From positions 558,001 to 622,000 of the forward strand of contig NZ_JAGGJX010000001.1 in assembly GCF_017873185.1 (NCBI RefSeq): a DNA stretch of 64,000 nucleotides, written 5' to 3'. The first letter of the stretch is position 1. Each line of letters begins with the position of its first letter. The notes below the pieces were generated by a model. That model did not search any database. It was not told where the DNA came from and was given only the letters and a program-made list of their open reading frames with translations. Source of the DNA: Metaclostridioides mangenotii. Its GTDB lineage: Bacteria > Bacillota > Clostridia > Peptostreptococcales > Peptostreptococcaceae. This document shows, in pieces, positions 54,809 through 64,000 of the stretch. Made by a program: the position numbers and the translations under genes.

Positions 54809-56176
54809 TTATTCAAATATTTGAGTTATCTTTTCCTTAAATGATGTCAGCAGATCTTCTTTGCTATTTGTATACTCTTCATAAGTATCAAATTCCCTAC
54901 ATATCAATCCTACTACTTCACCGCAGTTGAAAGCTATCTTTTCTAAGTTATAATTATATAATATCTCTACGCTGTCTATTTTAGTTATGCTTTCAGCAAC
55001 GCATTTATATATTTCATCTACAATCTTATCGGAATCTTCTTTAAAGTAACTTTGAAGTTGTTCCTTGATTTCCACACTTATAATATTTTCTTTTATATAT
55101 AGTACAAAATTTTCAAAATCTTGTTTGTTATCACATTGCTCTATCTCAAATAAAATCCTAAAGAACAAATTCCAAGGGAACTCTGTATTCAATCTACTTC
55201 TAAAATGTTCTCCAACTGTTTTACAAAAATCATCCTCAAAATCTGGTTCGTTTACAAATACTAACTCTTCATTAAAGTCGATTTCTTTATTTACAATCTC
55301 ACCTAACCTCAAGAATTCTTCCAACATGAATTCACCTAAATCGTCTTCTTCAATTTCCTTTTTGCTAAATGAGTAGTTTAGTATAGTCTCACATGGCTTT
55401 TTAAAGTCCACTACAAAACCTATACTGCTGTCCATCTTATCGTAGAATACATCGTACACAAGCTTTGCAAACAGCTTTTCCATCTCCATCTTACTAGTAT
55501 TCATATTGAACTTTTGATTTGAATTAAAGTTTTTATAAAGACTCAGCAGCTGTCCATCGATCATTGTTAAATTGCTTCTAATCGAAGACATCATATCTTT
55601 TATAAATTTATCCGCAAGTAAATACGTATTATTTTTGTATATTATTTTATGTTCAATTTCACTCCAGAACACATTTACCAGTGATTTTATCTGAAGTTCA
55701 AAATTTACTTCTTTATTTAAATAGTCATAAACACCGTCGATCTTGTATATTTCAAAACCATTTTTCTGCTTATTAGGTTGTTTTTCTGATAACTTTAGTT
55801 TGATACTTTTATTATCTTTATTGTAGTAGTATATCTTGTCATCTGTTTTATTGAAGTGTCTACGAAACAATCTATATATTTTAGCTTCATCTTCTATAAA
55901 CCTGCACTCTATTCTAATACCGATTATATCTGACATATTGTCAATCAAATCTCCAGCTTCACTGTACTTCTTGATATATCTATTTCTTATAATCTTCTCT
56001 CTCAAGCTCGGTTCAGATTTAATCCTAGAAGTAAGGTTTATATACTCCTGATTTTTTTCTTTTAAAATTTCTTCAAAGTGATCCTTTATTTCATCTGATA
56101 TACTCTCTAGAGCAGGACTCATCGTTCTCAACATCTCTATAGATTCTTCAATAAAGTCAAATTCTTTTAATCCCAT
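54809..56176 (-). CDS. RelA/SpoT-domain (p)ppGpp synthetase-like protein with long C-terminal extension
   Basis: 455 residues. The first 215 resemble small alarmone synthetases: NMSDIIGIRIECRF (D..G-R nucleotide site) and NFELQIKSLVNVFWSEIEHK (E-Q pair and the W-E-H motif). No HD hydrolase, TGS or ACT domain. Residues 220-455 are an acidic helical extension not recognised. Next to mobA but not clearly functionally linked. Confidence 0.82.
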   Translation of the reverse strand: MGLKEFDFIEESIEMLRTMSPALESISDEIKDHFEEILKEKNQEYINLTSRIKSEPSLREKIIRNRYIKKYSEAGDLIDNMSDIIGIRIECRFIEDEAKIYRLFRRHFNKTDDKIYYYNKDNKSIKLKLSEKQPNKQKNGFEIYKIDGVYDYLNKEVNFELQIKSLVNVFWSEIEHKIIYKNNTYLLADKFIKDMMSSIRSNLTMIDGQLLSLYKNFNSNQKFNMNTSKMEMEKLFAKLVYDVFYDKMDSSIGFVVDFKKPCETILNYSFSKKEIEEDDLGEFMLEEFLRLGEIVNKEIDFNEELVFVNEPDFEDDFCKTVGEHFRSRLNTEFPWNLFFRILFEIEQCDNKQDFENFVLYIKENIISVEIKEQLQSYFKEDSDKIVDEIYKCVAESITKIDSVEILYNYNLEKIAFNCGEVVGLICREFDTYEEYTNSKEDLLTSFKEKITQIFE

Positions 56177-56559
56177 AATTAATTCTCCTGTAATTCTCGT
56201 AGTCGATCTGTATTTTTTGTTACATATTTATTCTAACATTTTTTTAAAGCTATTTGAGTATTACAAACTAAAATTCACATATAATTCAAACGAAACTCTA
56301 AATATGCTATATACTATATTAATAGTATGAAAACTATTTACAAGTTTCACATTTCTTAATATCGTCTTTCATATATATTCCCATTTCCCAGGCAATATTT
56401 ACACCCTCTATGCGTTTCGGCATTATTCTTTGATACTTTTGTTGTCCATAACAATAATTGTTCTTAAAATAGTTTTTAGTGCATTATTTCGCATATTTAA
56501 TCTATTTCATATCAAAACTTGCTTATTTATGAAAAAAACTTACGGCATAAATCACAATT
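56177..56559. other. Intergenic region with a possible coding relic
   Basis: AT-rich. On the minus strand a frame without start reads YGQQKYQRIMPKRIEGVNIA to a stop at 56334 and ends KKCETCK. An ATG at 56423 would give 29 residues. Possibly the tail of a lost Cys-containing protein. No terminator for recQ or promoter is convincing. Confidence 0.3.
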
Positions 56560-59088
56560 TTACATTTTTTTGTTCATATCTTCGAGCAATTTATCCAACA
56601 AGACAGCTCGTATAGTTTCGTATTTTATATTGTCCGGCAGTTTTCTCTTTAAAATATTTAAGTTTTTGTCACCGTGCTTACTACACATATCTAATATCAT
56701 TTCTTTTTCTTGCACATCGTAGTATCCATTTATGTCTAAATCAAATGTCAGGTTATTTCCCTCTTCCAAATAAGCGTGTACATAACCTAAGACTGTAGAC
56801 TGTGAAGTTTCCAAAAATTCTCCTACTTCTTCTACGTTTTGACCTTGGTTTAATAAATCTAAAGCTATTTCATTTTTCTTTCTGCTCTCTCCATCAAGTA
56901 TCAATGTCTTTCTCTTTTTAACAGTCCATAAAGTATCTATTGAGTTTTTATCAATATACTCATTAACAATATTAATTATACTTTTTCCATACTTTTTAAC
57001 TTTAGTAGGCCCTATCCCACCTATATCTGATAGCTGTTCCTGATTTATTGGATATCTGCCACTTATTTCCTTAATAGTATCTTTAGATAAAACCATTGAT
57101 GGTAAACTTCTTTCTTTTTCAGCACACTTTTTTCTAAATATGTCTAACACATCATACAATACTTTATTGGACTCAACTCTAAAAAACTCGTCCTCTATTT
57201 CAACTTCTTCATATTTTCTTTTAGAGCTTAATTTTTCTTTTACGGCCTCTTCATCGTTTTCCTCAAGAGATTTTTTATCTACTTTTCTTTCAATTCCGTT
57301 TTTATCCATATATTCTTTAATTACATTTTCAAATTGCTCTCCATACTTTTCGTATTTAACTTGACCAACTCCAGATATATTTAACATCTCTTTTTGTGTA
57401 GTTGGCATTTTCATAGACATGCTTTTAAGTGTCCCATCACCAAATACCATATAAGGAGCAATCTTTTGTAATACAGATATTTTCTTTCTAAGTTCTCTAA
57501 GGCTTTCATAAAGCTCATCTTTAACCTCAATAACCTCTGTTATTACATCTTCTTTAAATTCAACCTGAATTTTACCTTTAAGTATATCCATTGATATATC
57601 ATTTAACTTGATTGTCGGAAAACTTCCCCTTCCTCCAGATCCAAGGCTCTCTACCATATCCAAATAACCATGTGAAACCAATGTATTTATAAAAGTCTTT
57701 AAATCATCACTAGAATAATCTTTCATTATATTATATGTAGATAGTTTGTCAAAACCAAATTGTAGCACTTTTTTATTTTTAGAACCTCTTAGTACATCGA
57801 CAATAGTAGTTATTCCGTAAGATCTTTTCATCCTGTAAATACATGAAATAACTTTCTGAGCATCTACAGTCTTATCCACCATCTCACCAGAATTTAAACA
57901 GTTACTACAATTACCACAGTCCTCTTCGAAGTTTTCTCCGAAATAAGTCAGTATATTTTTTCTGTAGCAAGAATTAGTATATACAAGGTCTATCATCTGT
58001 TGAAGTTTTTTATGTTGATGTAGTTTACGATCTGGATTATCTATACCTAAATCAATTAAGTACTTTTGAACTTGAATATCTCCAGGAGTAAACATCAATA
58101 TACATTCACTTTTTTCTCCATCTCTACCAGCTCTACCTATCTCTTGGTAGTAATTTTCTATACTTTGAGGCATATTGTAATGTATTACCCATCTTATATT
58201 GGGCTTGTCTATACCCATACCAAAAGCATTTGTCGCTACCATGATATTTATATCGTCTTTTATAAATTCAACTTGATTACTCGTTCTCTCTTTGTTACCC
58301 AATCCAGCATGGTACCTAGCTACTGAAAATCCTTTTGATTCCAAAATTTCATGGATTTTTTCTACTTCTTTTCTAGTAGCTGCGTAAACTATACCTGATT
58401 CCGATTTATGGTTCTGTATGTAATCTAACATATATTTTCTTTTATTGGAATTTCTAACTATATTGATAGTAAGATTTTCTCTATTAAATCCAGTTATAAA
58501 ACATTCTGGATCTTCTAATAGTAGCAGTCTCTCTATATCTTCTCTGACTTCATTTGAAGCAGTCGCTGTAAAAGCAGTAACAACTGGTTTACTTTTTAAT
58601 ATTTTTATAAATTTAGGTATCTCTCTATAACTAAGTCTGAAATCATGTCCCCACTGTGAAACACAGTGAGCTTCATCTATTGCAACTTGACTAATATTTT
58701 TATCCCAAACTAAGTTTATAAATTCATCACTATCTAACCTCTCTGGCGCAATGTAAATAAGCTTCAGCTCATCATTTTTTATTTCATCTAAAACTTTACC
58801 AAATTGTTTTGCTGTAAGTGAACTATTTATAAATCCTGCTTTTACTCCTATTTCATTAAGTGCATCTACTTGATCCTTCATTAGCGATATCAAAGGAGAA
58901 ACCACTATAGTAAGCCCATCAAATACCAAAGCAGGTATCTGATAACATATAGACTTACCCCCTCCAGTAGGCATTATAGCTACTACATCTTTTTTATCTA
59001 TTATAGAATTTATTATTTCCGCTTGGCCTCTTCTAAAGTTTTTATATCCGTAAAATTTGGATAGTATGTCCAAAGGTCTCGTGTTCAT
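56560..59088 (-). CDS. recQ: RecQ DNA helicase with two HRDC domains
   Basis: 842 residues. Helicase core: MPTGGGKSICYQIP (Walker A), DEAHCVSQWGHDFR, and motif VI QEIGRAGRDG. Zinc cluster CGNCSNC with a Cys upstream, then the winged helix. Two HRDC domains (about 520-600 and 645-720) are separated by a charged linker, and a C-terminal HTH follows (about 740-842). Longer than E. coli RecQ (about 610). Works in recombination and fork repair. Confidence 0.95.
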   Translation of the reverse strand: MNTRPLDILSKFYGYKNFRRGQAEIINSIIDKKDVVAIMPTGGGKSICYQIPALVFDGLTIVVSPLISLMKDQVDALNEIGVKAGFINSSLTAKQFGKVLDEIKNDELKLIYIAPERLDSDEFINLVWDKNISQVAIDEAHCVSQWGHDFRLSYREIPKFIKILKSKPVVTAFTATASNEVREDIERLLLLEDPECFITGFNRENLTINIVRNSNKRKYMLDYIQNHKSESGIVYAATRKEVEKIHEILESKGFSVARYHAGLGNKERTSNQVEFIKDDINIMVATNAFGMGIDKPNIRWVIHYNMPQSIENYYQEIGRAGRDGEKSECILMFTPGDIQVQKYLIDLGIDNPDRKLHQHKKLQQMIDLVYTNSCYRKNILTYFGENFEEDCGNCSNCLNSGEMVDKTVDAQKVISCIYRMKRSYGITTIVDVLRGSKNKKVLQFGFDKLSTYNIMKDYSSDDLKTFINTLVSHGYLDMVESLGSGGRGSFPTIKLNDISMDILKGKIQVEFKEDVITEVIEVKDELYESLRELRKKISVLQKIAPYMVFGDGTLKSMSMKMPTTQKEMLNISGVGQVKYEKYGEQFENVIKEYMDKNGIERKVDKKSLEENDEEAVKEKLSSKRKYEEVEIEDEFFRVESNKVLYDVLDIFRKKCAEKERSLPSMVLSKDTIKEISGRYPINQEQLSDIGGIGPTKVKKYGKSIINIVNEYIDKNSIDTLWTVKKRKTLILDGESRKKNEIALDLLNQGQNVEEVGEFLETSQSTVLGYVHAYLEEGNNLTFDLDINGYYDVQEKEMILDMCSKHGDKNLNILKRKLPDNIKYETIRAVLLDKLLEDMNKKM

Positions 59089-59139
59089 ATATCCACTCTC
59101 CTATTATTTAAATTATACAATTTATTATATCACAATAAA

Positions 59140-59188
59140 ATAAAGACATATTAAAAGCACAAGTATTGTTACTTTTATATGTCTTTAT
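59140..59188 (-). terminator. Terminator of the alanine symporter
   Basis: ATAAAGACATAT and inverted copy with inner AAAAG/CTTTT, T-rich on the minus strand. Confidence 0.7.
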
Positions 59189-59231
59189 CATTTACCTAAA
59201 TAAGGTGAAATTAATTATATAATTATATGTT

Positions 59232-60668
59232 TTATTTTTTATCCCCATGCCACTCAGAAACATTTTGAAGCTCTGGAATATCATCTACTGTAAATACAGG
59301 ATTTTTTATTCCAGCCTTTTTCTGCTTTGTGTAGTCATTAAGTGCCATAAATGCGTATTTACCTAAGAATAATATAGCAATAATATTTATGATAGCCATA
59401 AGAGCCATAAACAAGTCCGCTAAGTTCCAAACTACTTCTACTTGTGTTATTGATCCAAAACAAACCATAGCAACTACAAAAACTCTAAATATATTTAGCT
59501 TAACTTTACTTCCGCTCATAAACTCAATATTTGACTCTCCATAGTAGTAGTTCCCAACTATTGAACTAAACGCGAATAAGAATATACAAACTGCAACGAA
59601 TATTGCTCCAAGTGCACCGACATGAGATGTTAGAGCCTCCTGAGCTAGCTCTATTCCAGTAGCTTTACTAGTAGAGTATCCTGAGTAAAGAAGAACCATA
59701 AAAGCTGTACAACTACATATTATTATTGTATCAGTAAATACACCTAGTGACTGTATAAGCCCTTGAACTACAGGGTGTTTTACGTCTGCTGTAGCTGCTG
59801 CATTAGGCGCACTACCCATACCCGCCTCATTAGAGAAAAGGCCTCTTTTTACTCCCGTCATAAGAGTTCCAATAAATCCTCCAGTAGCCATACTCTTAAA
59901 ATCAAATGCACTGCTGACAATTAATTTAATCACTGCTGGAACCTCAGTAATATTTATAAGTACTATAACTAAAGCTACAAGTATATAAAGACTCGCAAAT
60001 ACTGGAACTATAACTTCAGAAACTTTTGCAACCCTGTGCACGCCTCCAAAAATTACTAAAGCAGTAAGAACTCCAAGAGCAATAGCCATCGTAACCTTGC
60101 TTATCCCAAATGCGTTGTTAAAAGCTAATGAAACAGTATTAGCTTGAACAGCATTGAAAACAAAACCGTAACAAATCGATATCAGTATTGAAAACGCAAT
60201 ACCCATCCACTTTTTATTCAAACCTTGCTCCATATAATAGGCTGGTCCACCTCTAAATGATTTTCCATCTTTTATTTTATATATTTGAGCAAGTGTACTC
60301 TCGACAAAACTAGATGCTGAACCGATTAATGCAATGACCCACATCCAAAATACAGATCCTGGCCCCCCAATAGCAACTGCTATCGCTATACCAGCAATAT
60401 TTCCAGTACCTACTCTAGATGATGTACTAATACAAAACGCCTGAAAAGATGATATACTTCCAGACTTCTTTACATCTTTGTCTGAAAATCCGTCCCCCAA
60501 TAATCTAAACATCTCAAAGAAATATTTAAATTGTACAAATTTAGTCTTAAAAGTAAAATAAATTCCTGTAGCTACCAACATAATGATAAGAATATAAGAC
60601 CATAAGTAGTCATTTACTAATACAACTTTATTATTAATAAATGATATTATATAATTCGAAATTTCCAT
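59232..60668 (-). CDS. Alanine/glycine:cation symporter (AGCS)
   Basis: 478 residues, about ten membrane helices. SSRVGTGNIAGIAIAVAIGG, GGPAYYMEQGL and GLFSNEAGMGSAPNAAATA are AGCS signatures. Na+-coupled import of alanine or glycine, typical of amino-acid fermenters. AAGGG upstream of the ATG. Confidence 0.93.
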   Translation of the reverse strand: MEISNYIISFINNKVVLVNDYLWSYILIIMLVATGIYFTFKTKFVQFKYFFEMFRLLGDGFSDKDVKKSGSISSFQAFCISTSSRVGTGNIAGIAIAVAIGGPGSVFWMWVIALIGSASSFVESTLAQIYKIKDGKSFRGGPAYYMEQGLNKKWMGIAFSILISICYGFVFNAVQANTVSLAFNNAFGISKVTMAIALGVLTALVIFGGVHRVAKVSEVIVPVFASLYILVALVIVLINITEVPAVIKLIVSSAFDFKSMATGGFIGTLMTGVKRGLFSNEAGMGSAPNAAATADVKHPVVQGLIQSLGVFTDTIIICSCTAFMVLLYSGYSTSKATGIELAQEALTSHVGALGAIFVAVCIFLFAFSSIVGNYYYGESNIEFMSGSKVKLNIFRVFVVAMVCFGSITQVEVVWNLADLFMALMAIINIIAILFLGKYAFMALNDYTKQKKAGIKNPVFTVDDIPELQNVSEWHGDKK

Positions 60669-61090
60669 AACTCAATTCCCTTCTTTTTATAATAATTGAC
60701 AAATTCAAAATAAATAATAATATTTACAAAATGAATTATTTATTTAAAAAATTTCATTAATACAATTATAATATTATGAAAAATAATTATCAAGCGAAAT
60801 ATTGCATAATTTTTTTTTAATTATTCATTTTTTAATCTTTGATGATAATTTCATACTTACTTAAATGGTGAAAATATTGATTTTAGATCAAATCCCAACA
60901 TTATTATGTTATAATTTTATCAACAGGATTGTTATAAACAGCGATTTCCTGTTAATAAGAGTTTAAATTTGTTAATATTGTGTTAAAAAAACTACTTTTC
61001 AACTTCCATTGAATTATATTGCAAAAAGGGCTAATATAAATATTGCTAACTAGAAATAACTAGTAATAATTTAAAATGGAGGTATTATTT
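60669..61090. other. Divergent promoter region
   Basis: AT-rich spacer between the two transporters. An inverted repeat AACAGGA...TCCTGTT (60922-60928 and 60947-60953) could be a regulator site; no certain promoter boxes were picked. Confidence 0.4.
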
Positions 61091-62359
61091 ATGACAGTAC
61101 AACAAATTATAGCACTTAGTATTTTTTTAATAGTAATGGCTGCCATTATAACAGAAAAAATAAATCGCTCTGTTGCATCTCTTGGTGGAGCACTACTTAT
61201 GATCTTATTCAACATATTGACCTTTGACAAAGGATTAAGTCATATAGATTTCAACACTATCGGGGTTTTAGTAGGAATGATGTTGTATGTAGGAGTAGTT
61301 AAAAACTCGGGTCTTTTCGAGTATATTGCAATTTGGACAGCAAAAAAGACAAAAGGTGATCCCTGGAAAATCATGGTGTACTTTATAATTATAACTGCAG
61401 TTTTATCTGCTCTACTAGATAATGTAACAACAGTTTTACTTATAGGTCCTATGACTATCACAATCACACAAATTTTAGGACTAAATCCAGTACCATTTTT
61501 ACTATCACAAATACTTGCATCTAATATCGGTGGTACGGCGACACTTATAGGTGATCCACCAAATATAATGATAGGTAGCGCTGCAAACCTAAGCTTTATG
61601 GACTTTGTGGTAAATCTTTCACCAGTAATAATTGTAATACTTATAGCTATGATCATATGCTGTAAATTCTTATACGCTAAAAAACTTGTGGTAGACGATG
61701 AAGCTAGAAACAAAATTTTAAAACTTGATGAAACAAAATCTATAAAAGATAAAACACTTATGATAAAAAGTCTTGTTGTAATGTTCTTTATTTTATTTGG
61801 ATTTGCATTCCATAGTTCTCTAAAAATAGAATCTTGTGTAGTAGCACTAACTGGAGCAGTAGTAATGCTTCTTATAGGTAAGCAAGATGTAGATGAAATA
61901 TTATTGGATGTAGAGTGGTCTACTATCTTCTTCTTTATGGGTCTTTTTATAGTAGTTGGAGGCCTTGTAGAAGTGGGTCTGATAAATAGTTTAGCCGAAT
62001 TAATAATCGGGGCGACTGAAGGTCATATGATTCTTACAATGCTTATAATCCTATGGTTATCTGCGATTGTATCTTCATTCTTAGATAATATTCCATTTGT
62101 AGCTACAATAATACCGCTTATTCTCACTATGCAGGCTCAAGGCATAGATGTTACGCCACTATGGTGGGCAACTTCTCTCGGAGCTTGTCTAGGCGGTAAT
62201 GGGACTCTAATAGGTGCATCAGCCAATGTAGTTTTAGCAGGAGTGAGTCAGAGACACGGTTATCCCATAACATTTAAGGAATTCTTTAAAGTTGGATTCC
62301 CTATAATGCTTCTGTCAGTAGCTATTTCAACAGTATATTTGGTAATTAAATTTATTTAA
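61091..62359 (+). CDS. ArsB/NhaD-type ion transporter (SLC13/IT superfamily)
   Basis: 422 residues, ten or more membrane helices in two inverted halves. NIGGTATLIGDPPNIMIGSA and GGNGTLIGASANVVLAG are the paired ion-site signatures, SSFLDNIPF the conserved Asp/Asn helix. The ATG at 61091 is preferred since GGAGG precedes it. May export arsenite or act as a Na+/H+ antiporter; no arsenic genes are next to it. Confidence 0.87.
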   Translation: MTVQQIIALSIFLIVMAAIITEKINRSVASLGGALLMILFNILTFDKGLSHIDFNTIGVLVGMMLYVGVVKNSGLFEYIAIWTAKKTKGDPWKIMVYFIIITAVLSALLDNVTTVLLIGPMTITITQILGLNPVPFLLSQILASNIGGTATLIGDPPNIMIGSAANLSFMDFVVNLSPVIIVILIAMIICCKFLYAKKLVVDDEARNKILKLDETKSIKDKTLMIKSLVVMFFILFGFAFHSSLKIESCVVALTGAVVMLLIGKQDVDEILLDVEWSTIFFFMGLFIVVGGLVEVGLINSLAELIIGATEGHMILTMLIILWLSAIVSSFLDNIPFVATIIPLILTMQAQGIDVTPLWWATSLGACLGGNGTLIGASANVVLAGVSQRHGYPITFKEFFKVGFPIMLLSVAISTVYLVIKFI

Positions 62360-62382
62360 AATATAATAAAGGGGATGTTTTA

Positions 62383-62838
62383 ATGAACGAAAACACGGCA
62401 ATAGGAGACTCGATAGAAGTTCTACTCAGACAACTTGGAGCTACTAAAATAAGTAAAGTAAGAAGCTATTTATACTTTATCGAATTTAAATTAAGTGAAG
62501 AGTGGAAAGTAACTTACTCGTACAATATCAATACAAAGGATCAGTTTTTCCTTCAAAGGATAAAGCCATATCCGATCCCACAAGGTGTATTTACCGATGA
62601 ATACGAGGTTGTATCTTTTATCACCAAAGATTTAAATAAATTTGAAAATGCTAAAAATAGCAGTAACTTCTCTACTTTTGTAGAAGTTACTAACAAGGTA
62701 AATTCAATAAATGAAGAAATGGAAAGACTATTCTTAAATTACAATGTGGATAGTGAAGATTTAAAAGATTTAAACGAAAATCTAGATAAAATTCTAAGAA
62801 ATATATCTAAATCAGAAAAAAACTCAAAGAAACTATAA
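62383..62838 (+). CDS. Unknown protein, co-transcribed with the ArsB-like gene
   Basis: 151 residues; N-terminal alpha/beta part (1-85) with LYFIEFKLSEEWKVTYSYNI, and a charged C-terminal helix likely to form a coiled coil (about 100-150). AGGGG before ATG. Not recognised. 23 bases after the transporter, so perhaps a regulator of it. Confidence 0.7.
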   Translation: MNENTAIGDSIEVLLRQLGATKISKVRSYLYFIEFKLSEEWKVTYSYNINTKDQFFLQRIKPYPIPQGVFTDEYEVVSFITKDLNKFENAKNSSNFSTFVEVTNKVNSINEEMERLFLNYNVDSEDLKDLNENLDKILRNISKSEKNSKKL

Positions 62839-62858
62839 ATATTTTAATCTATAAATAA

Positions 62859-62906
62859 AAAAGATCCTCTCAAAAATAATTACATTACTTTTGAGAGGAT
62901 CTTTTT
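62859..62906. terminator. Bidirectional terminator
   Basis: AAAAAGATCCTCTCAAAA and inverted copy, T5 at the right end. Between convergent genes, used by both. Confidence 0.88.
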
Positions 62907-62937
62907 ATTTATATAGTTCATATAGTTTTGTATATAT

Positions 62938-63825
62938 CTACTTATTTTTTAGTTTAAGTTTGTCTAAATAAGATACTGCACTTAGAGCCGCTATCTGACC
63001 TTGTCCGGCAGCTTTTATGTATGAGTAGGGTCTACCCACACAATCTCCAGCGGCGAAGCATCCAGCTATGCTTGTATTCATCATAGCATCAATTTTTATA
63101 TGTCTGTCTTCAATATCTATCCCAGGAACAAGCGATGCAGGAGATGTACTATCTTTTATAACAAATACTCCGTCTATTGCAAGTTCTTCTATATTTCTAA
63201 ACTGTATATTGTTTACAAGATTATCACCATTAATTTCAACTGGTCTATCATTTATTACTTCAATTGTATCCTCTAATATCTTTGATCCTCTCATAAGAAA
63301 TTCGCTCTTATACATAGGAATAAAGTAAGTTTTTGATGTAAGTTCATTTAAAAAATTAGCCTCTTCTTGTGATTCATCATTGTATCCTATAACAGCGACA
63401 TTCTTGTCTCTGTAAAGAGGTGCATCGCAAGTAGCACAATAGCTAACTCCTCTTCCTAAAAACTCTTCTTCACCTTTGATAGGCTTAGTATACTCCACTC
63501 CAGTGGCAAGTATCACTGTTGTCGCTTCAAACATCTCGCTTCCACACAGTAAAGTAAAGTACTCTCCCATCGCGTAGATGTTGTTTATTCTTTTATTAGT
63601 TATAGATATCTCCATCTTTTCAAGATGTTCTACAAATTTCTCTTTTAAGTCTTCTCCCGTTATTTCATGAAATCCTAAATAGTTGTCTATCGACGCAGCT
63701 TTTGTAAGCTTAGTACTTAGGTTGTCGTTTCCAAACAAGATAAAGCTCTTATTTCTTATCTTAGCATTTATTGCAGCTGATAAGCCAGCAGGACCACTGC
63801 CTATTATTGCTATATCATAACGCAT
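62938..63825 (-). CDS. trxB: Thioredoxin reductase, possibly ferredoxin-linked (FFTR type)
   Basis: 295 residues. FAD loop GSGPAG (9-14), redox pair CATC (130, 133) and C-terminal CFAAGDCVGRPYSYIKAAGQG. The second nucleotide loop reads GYNDESQEEA, not GGGDSAVEEA, and the HRR...R motif that binds the NADPH phosphate is missing (FIPMYKSEFLM). This fits the clostridial ferredoxin-dependent flavin thioredoxin reductases, which do not use NADPH. AGGTGA before ATG; 15 bases after trxA. Confidence 0.88.
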   Translation of the reverse strand: MRYDIAIIGSGPAGLSAAINAKIRNKSFILFGNDNLSTKLTKAASIDNYLGFHEITGEDLKEKFVEHLEKMEISITNKRINNIYAMGEYFTLLCGSEMFEATTVILATGVEYTKPIKGEEEFLGRGVSYCATCDAPLYRDKNVAVIGYNDESQEEANFLNELTSKTYFIPMYKSEFLMRGSKILEDTIEVINDRPVEINGDNLVNNIQFRNIEELAIDGVFVIKDSTSPASLVPGIDIEDRHIKIDAMMNTSIAGCFAAGDCVGRPYSYIKAAGQGQIAALSAVSYLDKLKLKNK

Positions 63826-63840
63826 ATTTTTTCACCTATT

Positions 63841-64000
63841 CTATAAATGAGATTTTACTTTTAATTCTATCTTATCCTTTGGCATAAATCCAACCATAGT
63901 GTCAACTGCTTTACCATCTTTGAAAACCATCATTGTTGGTACAGTTGAAACATTGAATTGTTGTGCTATTTCTAAACTTTGATCTATATCTAATTTTAAG
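63841..64000 (-). CDS. trxA: Thioredoxin, C-terminal part, cut by window end
   Basis: The last 52 codons read LEIAQQFNVSTVPTMMVFKD, with the cis-proline VPT, then GFMPKDKIELKVKSHL. The active-site WCxxC lies outside the window. Adjacent trxB supports the call. Confidence 0.88.
   Translation of the reverse strand, partial: LKLDIDQSLEIAQQFNVSTVPTMMVFKDGKAVDTMVGFMPKDKIELKVKSHL

Overview
The window is low-GC DNA from an anaerobic Firmicute, most likely a member of the Clostridia close to the Peptostreptococcaceae. This is inferred from three things: AT-rich codon use, a purine/Stickland-type gene content (molybdenum hydroxylases, alanine/glycine:Na+ symporter, trxB-trxA), and pyridine-nucleotide-independent-looking thioredoxin reductase. 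No rRNA, tRNA or CRISPR array was seen. Almost everything up to 38 kb is on the minus strand.

Left part (1-12.5 kb): the end of a CPBP membrane protease, an LPXTG-anchored CnaB surface protein, an orphan sigma-54 activator, an IS3 transposase remnant, a glutaredoxin-like protein, a broken tyrosine recombinase, an ABC-F protein, a molybdenum-hydroxylase maturation cluster (MoeA-like molybdopterin-binding protein, MocA-like nucleotidyltransferase, YqeC) and a membrane glycerophosphodiesterase preceded by a stub of an M20 carbamoylase/allantoate hydrolase gene.

Core (12.7-36 kb): twelve co-oriented genes from 28051 down to 12704 look like one operon of about 15 kb for purine (and perhaps pyrimidine) breakdown. 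In order of transcription they are two NCS2 nucleobase permeases, amidohydrolase, [2Fe-2S] subunit and Mo subunit of a hydroxylase with no FAD subunit, a flavodoxin-fold reductase, a second amidohydrolase, a complete Fe-S/FAD/Mo hydroxylase, a third SsnA-like amidohydrolase and a PreA-like Fe-S flavoprotein. A -24/-12 promoter with correct spacing and an upstream inverted repeat lie just before it, next to a sigma-54 activator that has no sensor domain. Then come a degenerate FtsZ-fold protein, QueT with a preQ1-like leader, YfbU, a broken TetR gene and a second complete three-subunit Mo hydroxylase with a structured leader and a 51-residue upstream ORF.

Right part (36.5-64 kb): an orphan ABC-type permease, GltS, a frameshifted ACR3/BASS transporter, a feoA-feoA-feoB-small Cys-rich protein iron operon with a Fur-like site, a lipoprotein, several small conserved or unknown proteins, BioY, a small-multidrug-export family protein, a Na/Pi cotransporter behind four exact 11-bp-spaced PhoP half-sites, the molybdopterin pathway genes (moaB, moaA, moaC, MOSC, and separately mobA), a long (p)ppGpp-synthetase-domain protein, RecQ, an alanine symporter, an ArsB/NhaD-type transporter, and trxB-trxA running off the end. 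The Moa/Mob genes and the maturation cluster together supply the cofactor that the three hydroxylases in the core need.
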